This document shows, one piece after another, positions 52,537-61,086 of a stretch of DNA of 61,159 nucleotides. How positions within the stretch are numbered: the stretch's first letter is position 1; each line of letters opens with the position of its first letter. The position numbers were made by a program, and so were the translations under genes. The notes beneath the pieces were generated by a model that saw nothing but the letters and a program-made list of their open reading frames with translations, had not been told where the DNA came from and ran no database searches. Source of the stretch: JARRNJ01 sp037385045 (GTDB taxonomy: Bacteria; Pseudomonadota; Gammaproteobacteria; JASBUN01); the NCBI GenBank assembly GCA_037385045.1, contig JARRNJ010000033.1:1-61159 (forward strand), in the 5' to 3' direction.

Positions 52537-53239
52537 TTGTACACAAATTATACATTCATGGCTGTACCCGCCGGTGTGCGTCCTGTGCGGCCAGGCCGGT
52601 TCCGGTGATCGCGATCTGTGCCCGGCCTGTCTGGCGGATCTACCCTTCAACCATCCGGCCTGCCCGCGCTGCGCCGCCCCGTTTGCCGGCGCCACTTCCG
52701 GGATCTGCGGTCACTGCCTGCACCAACCGCCGCAGGCGGACGCGGTGTTCGCCTTGTTGCGCTATCGCTCGCCGGTCAGCGAGCTGATCCGGGGGCTCAA
52801 GTTCGGCGGCCGATTGTACGTCGCCCGTCTCCTGGGCGGACTGATGGCGGAACGCCTGGCGGCCCGGGGCACCGCCGTCCCCGAGCGAATCATTCCGGTG
52901 CCCCTGCACCCCCGTCGCCAGCGTCAACGGGGGTTCAACCAGGCCCTGGAGCTGGCGCGGCCCATTGCCCGGCGGCTGGGCGCAGTGCTCGACCACGACA
53001 CCTGTCGGCGCACCCGCAACACCCGCGCGCAAAGCGAGTTGGGCGCCCGGCAACGGCGTACCAATGTGCGCGGCGCGTTCGCGGCGACCGGCCGCCTGGA
53101 GGCACGGCACGTGGCGGTCGTCGATGACGTCATCACCACCGGCCACACCACCGACGAGCTGGCGCGGCTGCTGAAGACCCACGGCGCCGAACGGGTGGAG
53201 GTGTGGGCGGCGGCGCGCGCCGTGGCCCGGGAGCCGTGA
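52520..53239 (+). CDS. comF: ComF family phosphoribosyltransferase-like protein
   Basis: 239 residues. An N-terminal four-cysteine zinc site (CVLCGQAG, CPACLADL, CPRCAAPF, CGHC) and a C-terminal PRTase domain with VAVVDDVITTGHTTDELARL. ComF proteins assist DNA uptake or repair of imported DNA in competent species; in others (E. coli GntX) the role differs. Start is ATG 52520 or GTG 52526; the latter has GGAAGG seven bases upstream. Both start codons lie in the BirA operator, divergent from the biotin operon as in E. coli relatives. Confidence 0.92.
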   Translation: MPVVYHCTQIIHSWLYPPVCVLCGQAGSGDRDLCPACLADLPFNHPACPRCAAPFAGATSGICGHCLHQPPQADAVFALLRYRSPVSELIRGLKFGGRLYVARLLGGLMAERLAARGTAVPERIIPVPLHPRRQRQRGFNQALELARPIARRLGAVLDHDTCRRTRNTRAQSELGARQRRTNVRGAFAATGRLEARHVAVVDDVITTGHTTDELARLLKTHGAERVEVWAAARAVAREP

Positions 53240-53464
53240 AGCGGATCCGACGGTAGCGCGCCGTCGCACCGGCAGCGCGCGGCATCGTCGGCCCGACCCG
53301 GCACCCGCCGACGCCCCCGGGGCGCCCCGCCGTCACGCTGCCGCCGCGAAAGTCGGCTTCGGCGCGGCGCGTGACAAGTACGTAACAACCGCACGGCATT
53401 GCCGGGGCCGCGCCGTCCCGGGTCTACAATTGAATCATGACGTGCTCGCCCCAGAACCGGACCG

Positions 53465-54646
53465 ATGCCGGCAACCATGCCACCCGATGAACCTCTGCGC
53501 CCCGACTACCACGGTCGGGGCATCGTCAACCTGATGGCCTCCGTGTTGGCAGCGTGCGGTGGCGAACCGGATTACCCGACCCTCTCGGGCGTGGCCGACG
53601 CCGAACTGCGCGGCCACTCGACGGTGGCGCTGATGGTGATCGACGGCCTTGGCCACGAGTTCCTGAGCCGGCGCACCGACAGCTTCCTTTACCGCCACCT
53701 GCGGACGCGGCTGACCTCGGTGTTCCCGACCACGACCGCCAGCGCCATCACCACCTACACCAGCGCCCTGGCGCCGCAGCAGCACGGCCTCACCGGCTGG
53801 TTCACCTATCTGCGGGAACTGGGCAGCGTGGCGGCTGTCCTGCCGTTCCGGCCCCGCCACGGCGGGCCGGCCTACAGCGCCATGGGCGTCGATCCGTCCC
53901 TGATCTACGATTTTGTCCCCGTGGCCGACCGCCTGAGCCACGAACCCCATGTGGTGAGCGCGCGTCCGATCGCCGACTCCGATTACAGCCGCATCAGCGC
54001 CGGGCGTGCGCGGCGCCACACCTACGGCCGGCTGGCGGAATATTTCGACACCGTCGCCTCCCTGGCGCAGGGCAGCCGCGGCCGGCGCTACGTCTATGCG
54101 TACTGGCCGGAGCTGGACAGCCTCGCCCACCAACATGGGGTGGCCAGCGACGCCGTCGAGGGCCATTTCCGGGAGCTGGACGCCGGCTTCAAGGCCCTCG
54201 CCCAACGGCTCGCCGGCAGCGGTACGCTGCTGGTGGCCTGTGCCGACCACGGACTGCTGGACACGCGGCCGGCCCGCACCGTGCGCCTGATCGACCACCC
54301 GGCGCTGGCGGCCACCCTGACGCTGCCGCTGTGCGGGGAGCCGCGGGTCGCATACTGCTACGTGCACCCGTCGCGCCGGCACCAGTTCCGGGACTACGCG
54401 CGCGGTGAACTGACCGAGTGCTGCGACCTGGTGCCGGCGGAGCAGTTGCTCGACGAGGGCTATTACGGCACCGGCCGGGCACACCCCCGCCTCGCCGACC
54501 GTATCGGCGACTACGCCCTCATCGCCCGGGACGACTGGATCATCAAGGACCGCATCCTGGGTGAAAAGCCGTTCGACCAGGTGGGGGTGCACGGCGGGCT
54601 GAGCGCCGAGGAGCTTTACGTACCGTTGATCCTGATCGCGACCTAG
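53465..54646 (+). CDS. Alkaline phosphatase superfamily protein (nucleotide pyrophosphatase/phosphodiesterase-like)
   Basis: 393 residues. Metal ligand VALMVIDGLGHEF, nucleophile region SVFPTTTASAITTYTSAL, AYWPELDSLAHQHG and ACADHGLLD match the two-zinc phosphodiesterase fold. No signal peptide is seen, so it is probably cytoplasmic. The substrate cannot be predicted. The start could also be ATG 53477. It stands just before the TetR gene, about 70 bases away. Confidence 0.82.
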   Translation: MPATMPPDEPLRPDYHGRGIVNLMASVLAACGGEPDYPTLSGVADAELRGHSTVALMVIDGLGHEFLSRRTDSFLYRHLRTRLTSVFPTTTASAITTYTSALAPQQHGLTGWFTYLRELGSVAAVLPFRPRHGGPAYSAMGVDPSLIYDFVPVADRLSHEPHVVSARPIADSDYSRISAGRARRHTYGRLAEYFDTVASLAQGSRGRRYVYAYWPELDSLAHQHGVASDAVEGHFRELDAGFKALAQRLAGSGTLLVACADHGLLDTRPARTVRLIDHPALAATLTLPLCGEPRVAYCYVHPSRRHQFRDYARGELTECCDLVPAEQLLDEGYYGTGRAHPRLADRIGDYALIARDDWIIKDRILGEKPFDQVGVHGGLSAEELYVPLILIAT

Positions 54647-54660
54647 CCGATGTGAGCATT

Positions 54661-54674
54661 CATCAATTTTGATG
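54661..54674. promoter_or_regulatory. Palindrome CATCAATTTTGATG upstream of tetR-type gene
   Basis: Perfect six-base arms with a two-base centre, 41 bases before the regulator's start and next to a TATGCT -10-like box (54675-54680). This is the usual position of a TetR self-operator. Confidence 0.45.
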
Positions 54675-54714
54675 TATGCTACAAACATCGAGTTACCTAC
54701 ACGGTGTTCCGGCT

Positions 54715-55392
54715 ATGGTCACGCCCAGCCCCATTCCCCTGCGTGAACGCAAACACGCCCAAACCAAGCTGGCGCTTATGCGCGCCGCCCTGGAAGGAAT
54801 GGAGCGGCGGCCGCTCGAAGAGGTGCCGGTAAAGGACTTGTGCGATACCGCGATGGTGTCGGAAGCGACATTCTTCAACTACTTTCCGCGCAAGTCCGAC
54901 GTGCTGGCGTACTACAGTCAGCTCTGGACCCTGGAACTCGGCTGGCACGGGCGGCAGACGGCCGCCCGGACACCGGGGCTGCCGGCCATCGAGGAGGTGT
55001 TCCGCCAGGCCGCGCGGCGGGTCCAGGAACGACCGGGCGTCATGGGCGAGGTCATCGCCTACCACGCCCGGCAGCGGCAACGAGCCGCGGCGGCGGCCCT
55101 CGGCCGGGCCGAGCGGGCACTGGCGTTTCCGGATCTGGCCGGCATCGAGGAAATCCCCGTCGGCGGGCTGGAAGTGGTGCTGGTGCCCAACCTGCAGTAC
55201 GCCATCGAGCACGGCGCCCTGCCGCCCAACACCCATCTGCATTCGGTGATGGTCGCCCTCGTGGCACTGTTCTACGGCACCCCCCTGGCCCTGATGCGCT
55301 CCAACCCGGCCGGCGTGGCCGGCGCCTACGCGCACCAACTGCTGATGCTCTGGAACGGTGTGCGCGCCACCGCAGGTGCCCGCCAAGGGTAA
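54715..55392 (+). CDS. TetR/AcrR family transcriptional regulator
   Basis: 225 residues. The N-terminal domain (KHAQTKLALMRAALEGMERR, VKDLCDTAMVSEATFFNYFP, RKSDVLAYY) is a TetR helix-turn-helix. The C-terminal ligand domain is not recognised. I chose ATG 54715 because the earlier ATG at 54676 lies in the promoter region; neither has a strong ribosome site. A palindrome upstream suggests autoregulation. Targets might include the adjacent phosphodiesterase-like gene or fpr. Confidence 0.85.
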   Translation: MVTPSPIPLRERKHAQTKLALMRAALEGMERRPLEEVPVKDLCDTAMVSEATFFNYFPRKSDVLAYYSQLWTLELGWHGRQTAARTPGLPAIEEVFRQAARRVQERPGVMGEVIAYHARQRQRAAAAALGRAERALAFPDLAGIEEIPVGGLEVVLVPNLQYAIEHGALPPNTHLHSVMVALVALFYGTPLALMRSNPAGVAGAYAHQLLMLWNGVRATAGARQG

Positions 55393-55444
55393 CGCCCGGC
55401 CCACCAACTTCCGCCGTGGGGCTTGAATTCCTGACCGTTATGCT

Positions 55445-55459
55445 CAAGTATAATACTTG
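55445..55459. promoter_or_regulatory. 15-base palindrome over the fpr -10 box
   Basis: CAAGTATAATACTTG is a perfect palindrome about one central base and contains TATAAT (55449-55454), a consensus -10. It lies 32 bases before the fpr start. A protein bound here would block the promoter. The regulator is not known; it does not match the TetR palindrome at 54661. Confidence 0.6.
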
Positions 55460-55491
55460 GCCGGTAGTGAGCGAGCGGAGGTTGAATTTTC

Positions 55492-56235
55492 ATGGTGAAT
55501 TGGGTCAAGGGACAAATCGTCAACAAGCGGCAGTGGACCGACCAGTTGTATTCGCTGCAGGTGGAGGCGCCGGTGGAGCCCTTCCAGGCCGGGCAGTTCA
55601 CGCGGCTGGCCGCGGACATCGAGGGCGAGCGGGTCGGCCGCCCCTACTCCTACGTCAATCCACCCCATCGGCAGCCGCTGGAATTCTATTTCATCACCGT
55701 ACCCGAGGGCCCGCTCACCAACCACATGGTGGAGCTGCAGGAAGGCGACAGCCTGTGGGTGCAATCCCGGGCCGCGGGCGCATTCACCGTCGACCAGGTG
55801 CCGGATGCGGAGAACCTGTGGTTATTGTGCACCGGCACGGCCTTGGGCGTGTTCCTGTCGATCCTCAAGACCGAGCAGCCCTGGCAGCGCTTCGATCGGG
55901 TGGTCCTGGCCCATGGCGTGCGCACCGCCGAGGAACTCACCTACCGCGATGACATCGCCGAGCTGCAGGAACGCCACCCGAACCAGTTGCGCATGGTGCC
56001 CCTGGTCAGCCGCGAGCCGACCGATTTTGCCATCAACGGCCGCATCACCCACGCCATTGAGGACGGGCGCCTGGAGGAATTCGCCAACGTCGCCCTCAAT
56101 GCCGAGCAGTCGCAGGTGATGATCTGCGGCAATCCCGACATGGTGCGCGATACTTCCGAGTTGCTGGAGCGGCGCGGCCTGCGCAAGAACCGGCGCAGCA
56201 AGCCCGGGCATGTTACGGTGGAGCGCTACTGGTAG
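55492..56235 (+). CDS. fpr: Ferredoxin-NADP+ reductase
   Basis: 247 residues. FAD motif RPYSYVNPP, NADP loop LLCTGTALGVFLSIL, MICGNPDMV and the C-terminal VERYW stacking residues are those of the bacterial Fpr subfamily I. It exchanges electrons between NADPH and ferredoxin or flavodoxin, often in oxidative-stress defence and Fe-S repair. GGAGG lies about ten bases before the ATG. The promoter carries a palindromic operator. Confidence 0.94.
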   Translation: MVNWVKGQIVNKRQWTDQLYSLQVEAPVEPFQAGQFTRLAADIEGERVGRPYSYVNPPHRQPLEFYFITVPEGPLTNHMVELQEGDSLWVQSRAAGAFTVDQVPDAENLWLLCTGTALGVFLSILKTEQPWQRFDRVVLAHGVRTAEELTYRDDIAELQERHPNQLRMVPLVSREPTDFAINGRITHAIEDGRLEEFANVALNAEQSQVMICGNPDMVRDTSELLERRGLRKNRRSKPGHVTVERYW

Positions 56236-56279
56236 CCCGCCCCCGGCGGCGCCGGGTAACGGTGGCGAAACGGTCTAAG

Positions 56280-56303
56280 CTTAGCGTCAAAGATGACGCC
56301 AAG
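56280..56303. promoter_or_regulatory. Inverted repeat in the leader of the aldolase gene
   Basis: CTTAGCGTCA (56280-56289) and TGACGCCAAG (56294-56303) pair at nine of ten positions around AAGA. No T run follows, so it is not a normal terminator. It ends 29 bases before the fba start codon and could be an operator or an RNA hairpin. Confidence 0.4.
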
Positions 56304-56332
56304 CGTCGCGCGAGGCTATGTAAGGAGGTACC

Positions 56333-57382
56333 ATGACCGATATCGCAGCCATATTGGGCAGCGAAGCCGACGACCTGCTGAGCCACCAGTGCCAGGGTAT
56401 TTCAAGCGAGCTGTTGCACCTGCCGGGACCGGACTTCGTCGACCGTGTCGTATCCGCCAGCGATCGCGGGCCGCGCGTGATGCGCAGCCTGCAAAGCCTG
56501 TTCGACCACGGGCGCCTGGGCGGCAGCGGCTATCTTTCCATCCTGCCGGTGGACCAGGGAGTCGAGCATTCGGCCGGCGCCTCGTTCGCACCCAACCCGA
56601 TTTATTTCGACCCCGAAAACATCATCCGCCTGGCCATCGAGGGCGGCTGCAATGCGGTCGCCTCGACCCTGGGAGTACTCGGCGCCGTGGCGAGCAGGTA
56701 CGCGCACAGGATCCCGTTCATCTGCAAGATCAACCACAACGAGCTGCTCACCTACCCCAACATCCACGACCAGACGCTGTTCGCCTCGGTGGACCAAGCG
56801 TTCGAGATGGGTGCCGTGGCGGTGGGCGCGACCGTCTACTACGGCTCCGAGCAGTCGCGGCGCCAGATCCAGGAAGTCAGCGAGGCGTTCCGCTACGCCC
56901 ATGAACTGGGCATGGCGACGGTGTTGTGGGCCTACCTGCGCAACAGTGCCTTCAAGCACGAGGGTACCGACTACCACACCGCGGCCGATCTCACCGGCCA
57001 GGCCAACCATCTGGCCGCGACCATCGAGGCCGACATCATCAAGCAGAAGCAGGCCGAGCGCAACGGCGGCTACATTGCGCTGAACTTCGGCAAGACCGAC
57101 CGGCGCGTTTATGAGGAATTGACCACCGACCACCCCATCGACCTGGTGCGTTATCAGGTGGCCAGCTGCTACATGGGTCGCGCCGGCATGATCAACTCCG
57201 GCGGACCATCCGGCGAAAACGATCTGCAGCAGGCGGTGCGCACCGCCGTCATCAACAAGCGCGCCGGCGGCATGGGGCTGATCTCCGGGCGCAAGTCGTT
57301 CCAGAAACCGATGAGCGAAGGGGTTGAATTGCTGCACGCGATTCAGGACGTGTATCAGTCCGGCGACGTCACCGTGGCCTGA
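56333..57382 (+). CDS. fbaB: Class I fructose-bisphosphate aldolase (DhnA/FbaB type)
   Basis: 349 residues. PVDQGVEHSAGASF at the N-terminal barrel edge, CKINHNELLTYP, GATVYYGSEQSRRQIQE, and KTDRRVYEEL and GMINSGGPSGEND later in the barrel agree with the archaeal-type class I aldolases that use a Schiff-base lysine. It splits fructose 1,6-bisphosphate in glycolysis/gluconeogenesis. A strong AGGAGG precedes the ATG by five bases. Convergent with the glutathionyl reductase-like gene. Confidence 0.92.
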   Translation: MTDIAAILGSEADDLLSHQCQGISSELLHLPGPDFVDRVVSASDRGPRVMRSLQSLFDHGRLGGSGYLSILPVDQGVEHSAGASFAPNPIYFDPENIIRLAIEGGCNAVASTLGVLGAVASRYAHRIPFICKINHNELLTYPNIHDQTLFASVDQAFEMGAVAVGATVYYGSEQSRRQIQEVSEAFRYAHELGMATVLWAYLRNSAFKHEGTDYHTAADLTGQANHLAATIEADIIKQKQAERNGGYIALNFGKTDRRVYEELTTDHPIDLVRYQVASCYMGRAGMINSGGPSGENDLQQAVRTAVINKRAGGMGLISGRKSFQKPMSEGVELLHAIQDVYQSGDVTVA

Positions 57383-57397
57383 CCGGGCCCGATCCGT

Positions 57398-58381
57398 TCA
57401 GCTCAGGCGAGCGCGGTCGTGGGGCGCGGCGAAATCCAGTGCCGGCCCCTTGGGGACGATGCGGCTGGGATTGATGGACCCGTGGCTCCAGTAGTAGTGC
57501 TGTTTGATGTGCTCCATGTTCACCGTGTCGGCGATTCCCGGCTGCTGGTAGAGATCGCGCAGGTAGTTGGACAGGTTCGGGTAGTCCTCGATGCGCCGCA
57601 GGTTGCACTTGAAGTGGCTGTAGTAGACCGCGTCGAAGCGCACCAGGGTGGTGAACAGGCGCCAGTCCGCCTCGGTGATCCCGCCGCCGACCAGGTAGCG
57701 CCCGACGGCGAGCCGTTGTTCCAGCCAATCCAGGGTCTCGAACAGGCGGTCGAAAGCCCGCTCGTAGGCCGCCTGGGTGGTGGCGAACCCGCAGCGGTAG
57801 ACGCCGTTGTTCACCCGCCCGTAAACCCGCTCGTTGACCGCGTCGATTTCCCCGCGCAGCTCGCGCGGATAATAGTCGGCCGCCACCCCGCCAACCGCAC
57901 CGAAGGCGCCGTTGAACATGCGAATGATCTCCGCCGACTCGTTGTTGACGATGGTCTGGCGCCGCTTGTCCCACAACACCGGCACCGTGACGATCCCGGT
58001 GTAGTCCGGCTGCGCCCGGCAATAAGCCTGGTAAAGGTGGCTGTAGCCGTTGACGTGATCTTCGGTTGCGCCGGGGTAGCCGCCGAAGCGCCAGCCCTCC
58101 GGCCCCATATGCGGATGCACCACCGAGACGCCGACGGCCTGTTCCAGACCCATCAGCCTGCGGAAGATGAGTGTGCGGTGGGCCCACGGGCAGGCCAGGG
58201 ACACGTACAGATGGTAGCGCCCGGCTTCGGCGGCAAAACCGCCCTGCCCGCTGGAGCCAGGCGCGCCGTCGGCCGTGACCCAGTTGCGGAACTGTGACTC
58301 CTGGCGTACGAACTCGCCACGCTCCGTTTCCGCATCCAGCCAGTCGTCGCCTACCAGCGCACCCTTGACCAACAAACTCAT
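57398..58381 (-). CDS. Glutathione S-transferase family, glutathionyl-hydroquinone reductase (YqjG/ECM4) type
   Basis: 327 residues. The active-site motif LACPWAHRTLIFRRLMGLE has the single catalytic cysteine of the Xi class; TVPVLWDKRRQTIVNNESAE and the C-terminal helical domain with CNLRRIEDYPNLSNYLRDLY agree. These enzymes reduce glutathionyl-(hydro)quinones. ATG 58381 gives the normal N terminus (SLLVKGALVGDDW); the frame extends upstream without support. Confidence 0.93.
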   Translation of the reverse strand: MSLLVKGALVGDDWLDAETERGEFVRQESQFRNWVTADGAPGSSGQGGFAAEAGRYHLYVSLACPWAHRTLIFRRLMGLEQAVGVSVVHPHMGPEGWRFGGYPGATEDHVNGYSHLYQAYCRAQPDYTGIVTVPVLWDKRRQTIVNNESAEIIRMFNGAFGAVGGVAADYYPRELRGEIDAVNERVYGRVNNGVYRCGFATTQAAYERAFDRLFETLDWLEQRLAVGRYLVGGGITEADWRLFTTLVRFDAVYYSHFKCNLRRIEDYPNLSNYLRDLYQQPGIADTVNMEHIKQHYYWSHGSINPSRIVPKGPALDFAAPHDRARLS

Positions 58382-58554
58382 CGTCTCGCTCCTGTCGTCA
58401 ACCGCACGGGTATCGGGACGCCGTCCGCCGTTTCCTTCACCGCCCGGCGACGACGCCGTCACGCTGAGTATGAAGGACGGGCCGGGTTGGAAAAAACCGT
58501 GTTTTTGCGTGGCTGTTGGTTGGCGGCCGCGATGGCCGTGGCGCAAACCGGGCG

Positions 58555-59460
58555 CTAGTAGGGCAGCGGGTATATCACGTCCAACACCTGGTCGAAACTC
58601 TCCGCCGCGCCGGTAACGGCGGCGCGCACCGCCGCCGGCGACAGCCGGGTGGTCTTCCAGGCGGCCGCATCGACGCCGGTTATCGACTCCAGTGCGGCGG
58701 CACCGTCCACCTCCAGCAGTGCTCCGTATGGATTGTAATAGGCGTCGTCGACTTCGCCGCTGGCGTCGATCTGGTGGGTGACGGCATTGGCAATGTGAAC
58801 CAGCGCCGCTTCCAGGGGCGCCACCGTGGCCGCGGAAGGGGCATGGTGAAACGCAACGGCCTCCTGCAGGTTGGCGGGCAATTGCCACTGGGCCAGCAAC
58901 GCCTGGCCGACTTCGGCGTGATCAAAACCCAACACCTGCTGCTCCAATTCGCACACGGGGACGCCTCCGCTGTCGGCGCGCCGCAACACTTCGGCGGCCG
59001 CCTCCGGCATGCGCGCATAGATCAGCAGCCGGCCGACGTCGTGCAGCAGGCCGGTGATGAACAGCCGCTCGCTGTGCAGCACCCGGCAGCGTTCGGCCAG
59101 CTTGCGCGCCAGCAGGCCGCTGAATACGCTGTGCTTCCAGAACGTGACCATGTCCATCAGTTCGGCCGGGACGCGGTTGAACACTTCCACCGCCGAAGCG
59201 GCCAGGGCAAGATTCCGCAATGCCTCCATGCCCGCCACACTGACCGCCCGCGACGCTGTGTCCACCCGCGCGGCGAGCCCGTAGTAGGGGCTGTTGACCA
59301 GCTTCAGCAGCCGCGCCGTCAGCGCCGGGTCCTGGCTCAGCACCTGTCCCAACTGATCGGCAGTGACGTGCGGATCATCGGCCAGGGCCTGCATCCGCAG
59401 GCAAACCTCCGGCAACGAAACCAATTCCACATTGTCAGCCACCAATTGAGCTGCCTGCAT
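58555..59460 (-). CDS. HDOD domain protein
   Basis: 301 residues. The HDOD domain (about 8-205) shows LPEVCLRMQALADDP, VLSQDPALTARLLKLVNSPY and GLLHDVGRLLIY with part of the HD signature (HD at the LLHDVG site). The C-terminal ~80 residues are not recognised. HDOD proteins act in bacterial signalling, often tied to c-di-GMP or chemotaxis, through protein contacts. It is divergent from the SseB-like gene and joins the EAL-HDOD and GGDEF genes as a third signalling protein in this window. Confidence 0.9.
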   Translation of the reverse strand: MQAAQLVADNVELVSLPEVCLRMQALADDPHVTADQLGQVLSQDPALTARLLKLVNSPYYGLAARVDTASRAVSVAGMEALRNLALAASAVEVFNRVPAELMDMVTFWKHSVFSGLLARKLAERCRVLHSERLFITGLLHDVGRLLIYARMPEAAAEVLRRADSGGVPVCELEQQVLGFDHAEVGQALLAQWQLPANLQEAVAFHHAPSAATVAPLEAALVHIANAVTHQIDASGEVDDAYYNPYGALLEVDGAAALESITGVDAAAWKTTRLSPAAVRAAVTGAAESFDQVLDVIYPLPY

Positions 59461-59619
59461 CCATCACCTCGACGTCGTTGCTCGGCGGTCGCAGGGCCGT
59501 TTGCCGGCCCGCCCGTAATACTAGCGGATTGCGGCGCCGGGGCACCATTGCCGGGTTTGCAATCGGCGCCCGGATGTCGCACCTTTGGAAACCCCGACAC
59601 AGGCTACAGACGATCCACC

Positions 59620-60051
59620 ATGAACAGCGACGCAGAGGAATTCGAACCGCGCAACGACCTGGAGCGCCGGCTGCTGGCGATGCACCAGGAGCGCCTGGCA
59701 CCGGAGCAGTTTATGCACGCGCTGCTGGACTCCCAGGTATTCATGCCGGTGAAGGATCAGCTGGGCATCGACGGCTTCCAGGCCTCCCAGCGGGCGGTGC
59801 CGTTATCGCTCGAGGACGAGGACGGCGTAAAAATCCTGATCCTGTTCACCAGCCCCGAGCGCGGGAAAACGTTCTTGCAGGACTTTCCCGGCTTCGGGGG
59901 CGGCATACTGGAAGATCTCAAATGGGTGTTGCAGAAAATGGGCGCCGGCTACGGCATCGCCATTAATCCGGGCTGGGAAGTGGGCATCGACCTGGACCCC
60001 GACACCGTCACCCAGCTCGCCCGCCAGGCGGCCGCCCAGGCAGGCGACTGA
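59620..60051 (+). CDS. SseB-like N-terminal domain protein
   Basis: 143 residues from MNSDAEEFEPRNDLERRLLA. LEDEDGVKILILFTSPERGK and GYGIAINPGWEVGIDLDP resemble the SseB N-terminal domain, a small protein of unclear function related to serine sensitivity in E. coli. I am reasonably but not fully sure of the family. The start at 59620 precedes the first conserved block; longer frames to the left overlap the divergent HDOD gene. Confidence 0.75.
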   Translation: MNSDAEEFEPRNDLERRLLAMHQERLAPEQFMHALLDSQVFMPVKDQLGIDGFQASQRAVPLSLEDEDGVKILILFTSPERGKTFLQDFPGFGGGILEDLKWVLQKMGAGYGIAINPGWEVGIDLDPDTVTQLARQAAAQAGD

Positions 60052-60083
60052 CCCCCCGGCGCCGAACCCGGCAGCAACCGTCC

Positions 60084-60929
60084 GTGGAAGTCACCCGCCT
60101 GTACCCACCCCCCGCGGAAGCCCGGCCCCTGGCCGGCCTCTACCTGAACCACGAGCTGCAGCGCCAGGGCTCAGCGCAGCACCCGTTCGTCTACAGCAAT
60201 TTCATCGCCAGCCTCGACGGCCGCATCTCGGAACCGGAGCCGGACTCCGGCCGCCACCGCGTGCCGGCGGCCATCGCCAACAGCCGCGACTGGCGGCTCT
60301 ACATGGAACTCGCCGCCCAGGCCGACGTACTGCTGACCACGGCCCGCCACCTGCGCGCCGTCGCCGAGGGGCGGCACGCGGAGTTGATCGAGATCGGCCA
60401 CGGCAAATTCCGCGATCTTGCGTCTTGGCGCGCATCCCGGGGCCTGGCGCCGCAGCCGGCGATCGCCGTCGTCTCCGCCGGCCTGGAGATTCCGGCCGCC
60501 GCCCTGCGCCGGCGCTGCCAGGCGCCGCTGCTGGTGCTGACCACCCGCGACGCCCCCGCGGCGCGGGTACGCGAGTTGCAGGACCACGGCATCGAAGTGA
60601 CGCCCGTCGGCGAGGGCACTTCCGTGGACGGCGACGCCCTGGTGCGCACCCTGGCCGCCCGCGGCCTGCAGCGCATCTATTCCATCGCCGGACCGCGGGT
60701 GCTGCACACGCTGCTGGCCGCCGGGCGGCTGGACCGCTTGTACCTGACCCTGGCGCAAGCAGTCATCGGCGGCGACCGCTACCACACCCTCACCGCCGGC
60801 CCGCCGTTGACACCGGCGGCGGGCTTTCAGCTGCATGAACTCCATCTCGACGCCGCCGCGCCACCCCGGGCCGGACAACTGCTCGCCAGCTTCGACGCGC
60901 GCCCGTCCTCGGCACGCGACCAGGTGTAA
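60084..60929 (+). CDS. RibD C-terminal domain reductase-like protein
   Basis: 281 residues from a GTG at 60084. YSNFIASLDGRI, the stretch LAAQADVLLTTARHLRAVAE, GTSVDGDALVRTLAARGLQR and AGPRVLHTLLAAGRLDRLYL are of the RibD_C/dihydrofolate reductase-like fold. True RibD has an N-terminal deaminase domain, absent here, so a NADPH-dependent reductase role outside riboflavin synthesis is possible. It starts 32 bases after the SseB-like gene and is probably co-transcribed. Confidence 0.82.
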   Translation: MEVTRLYPPPAEARPLAGLYLNHELQRQGSAQHPFVYSNFIASLDGRISEPEPDSGRHRVPAAIANSRDWRLYMELAAQADVLLTTARHLRAVAEGRHAELIEIGHGKFRDLASWRASRGLAPQPAIAVVSAGLEIPAAALRRRCQAPLLVLTTRDAPAARVRELQDHGIEVTPVGEGTSVDGDALVRTLAARGLQRIYSIAGPRVLHTLLAAGRLDRLYLTLAQAVIGGDRYHTLTAGPPLTPAAGFQLHELHLDAAAPPRAGQLLASFDARPSSARDQV

Positions 60930-61086
60930 CTTCTCGGACGGTTGTTCGTGGGGCGATTCATCGGACACAGGCAAGAGTGAGCGGCCCCGGGAGTCGGCGT
61001 TTAGCATGAAGCAGATGGCCCTTTGGACGCAATTGAGTTGCGGCGAGGCCGCTGGCGGGCAGCGACGCCGGTGGTGTTGTTGCGCG

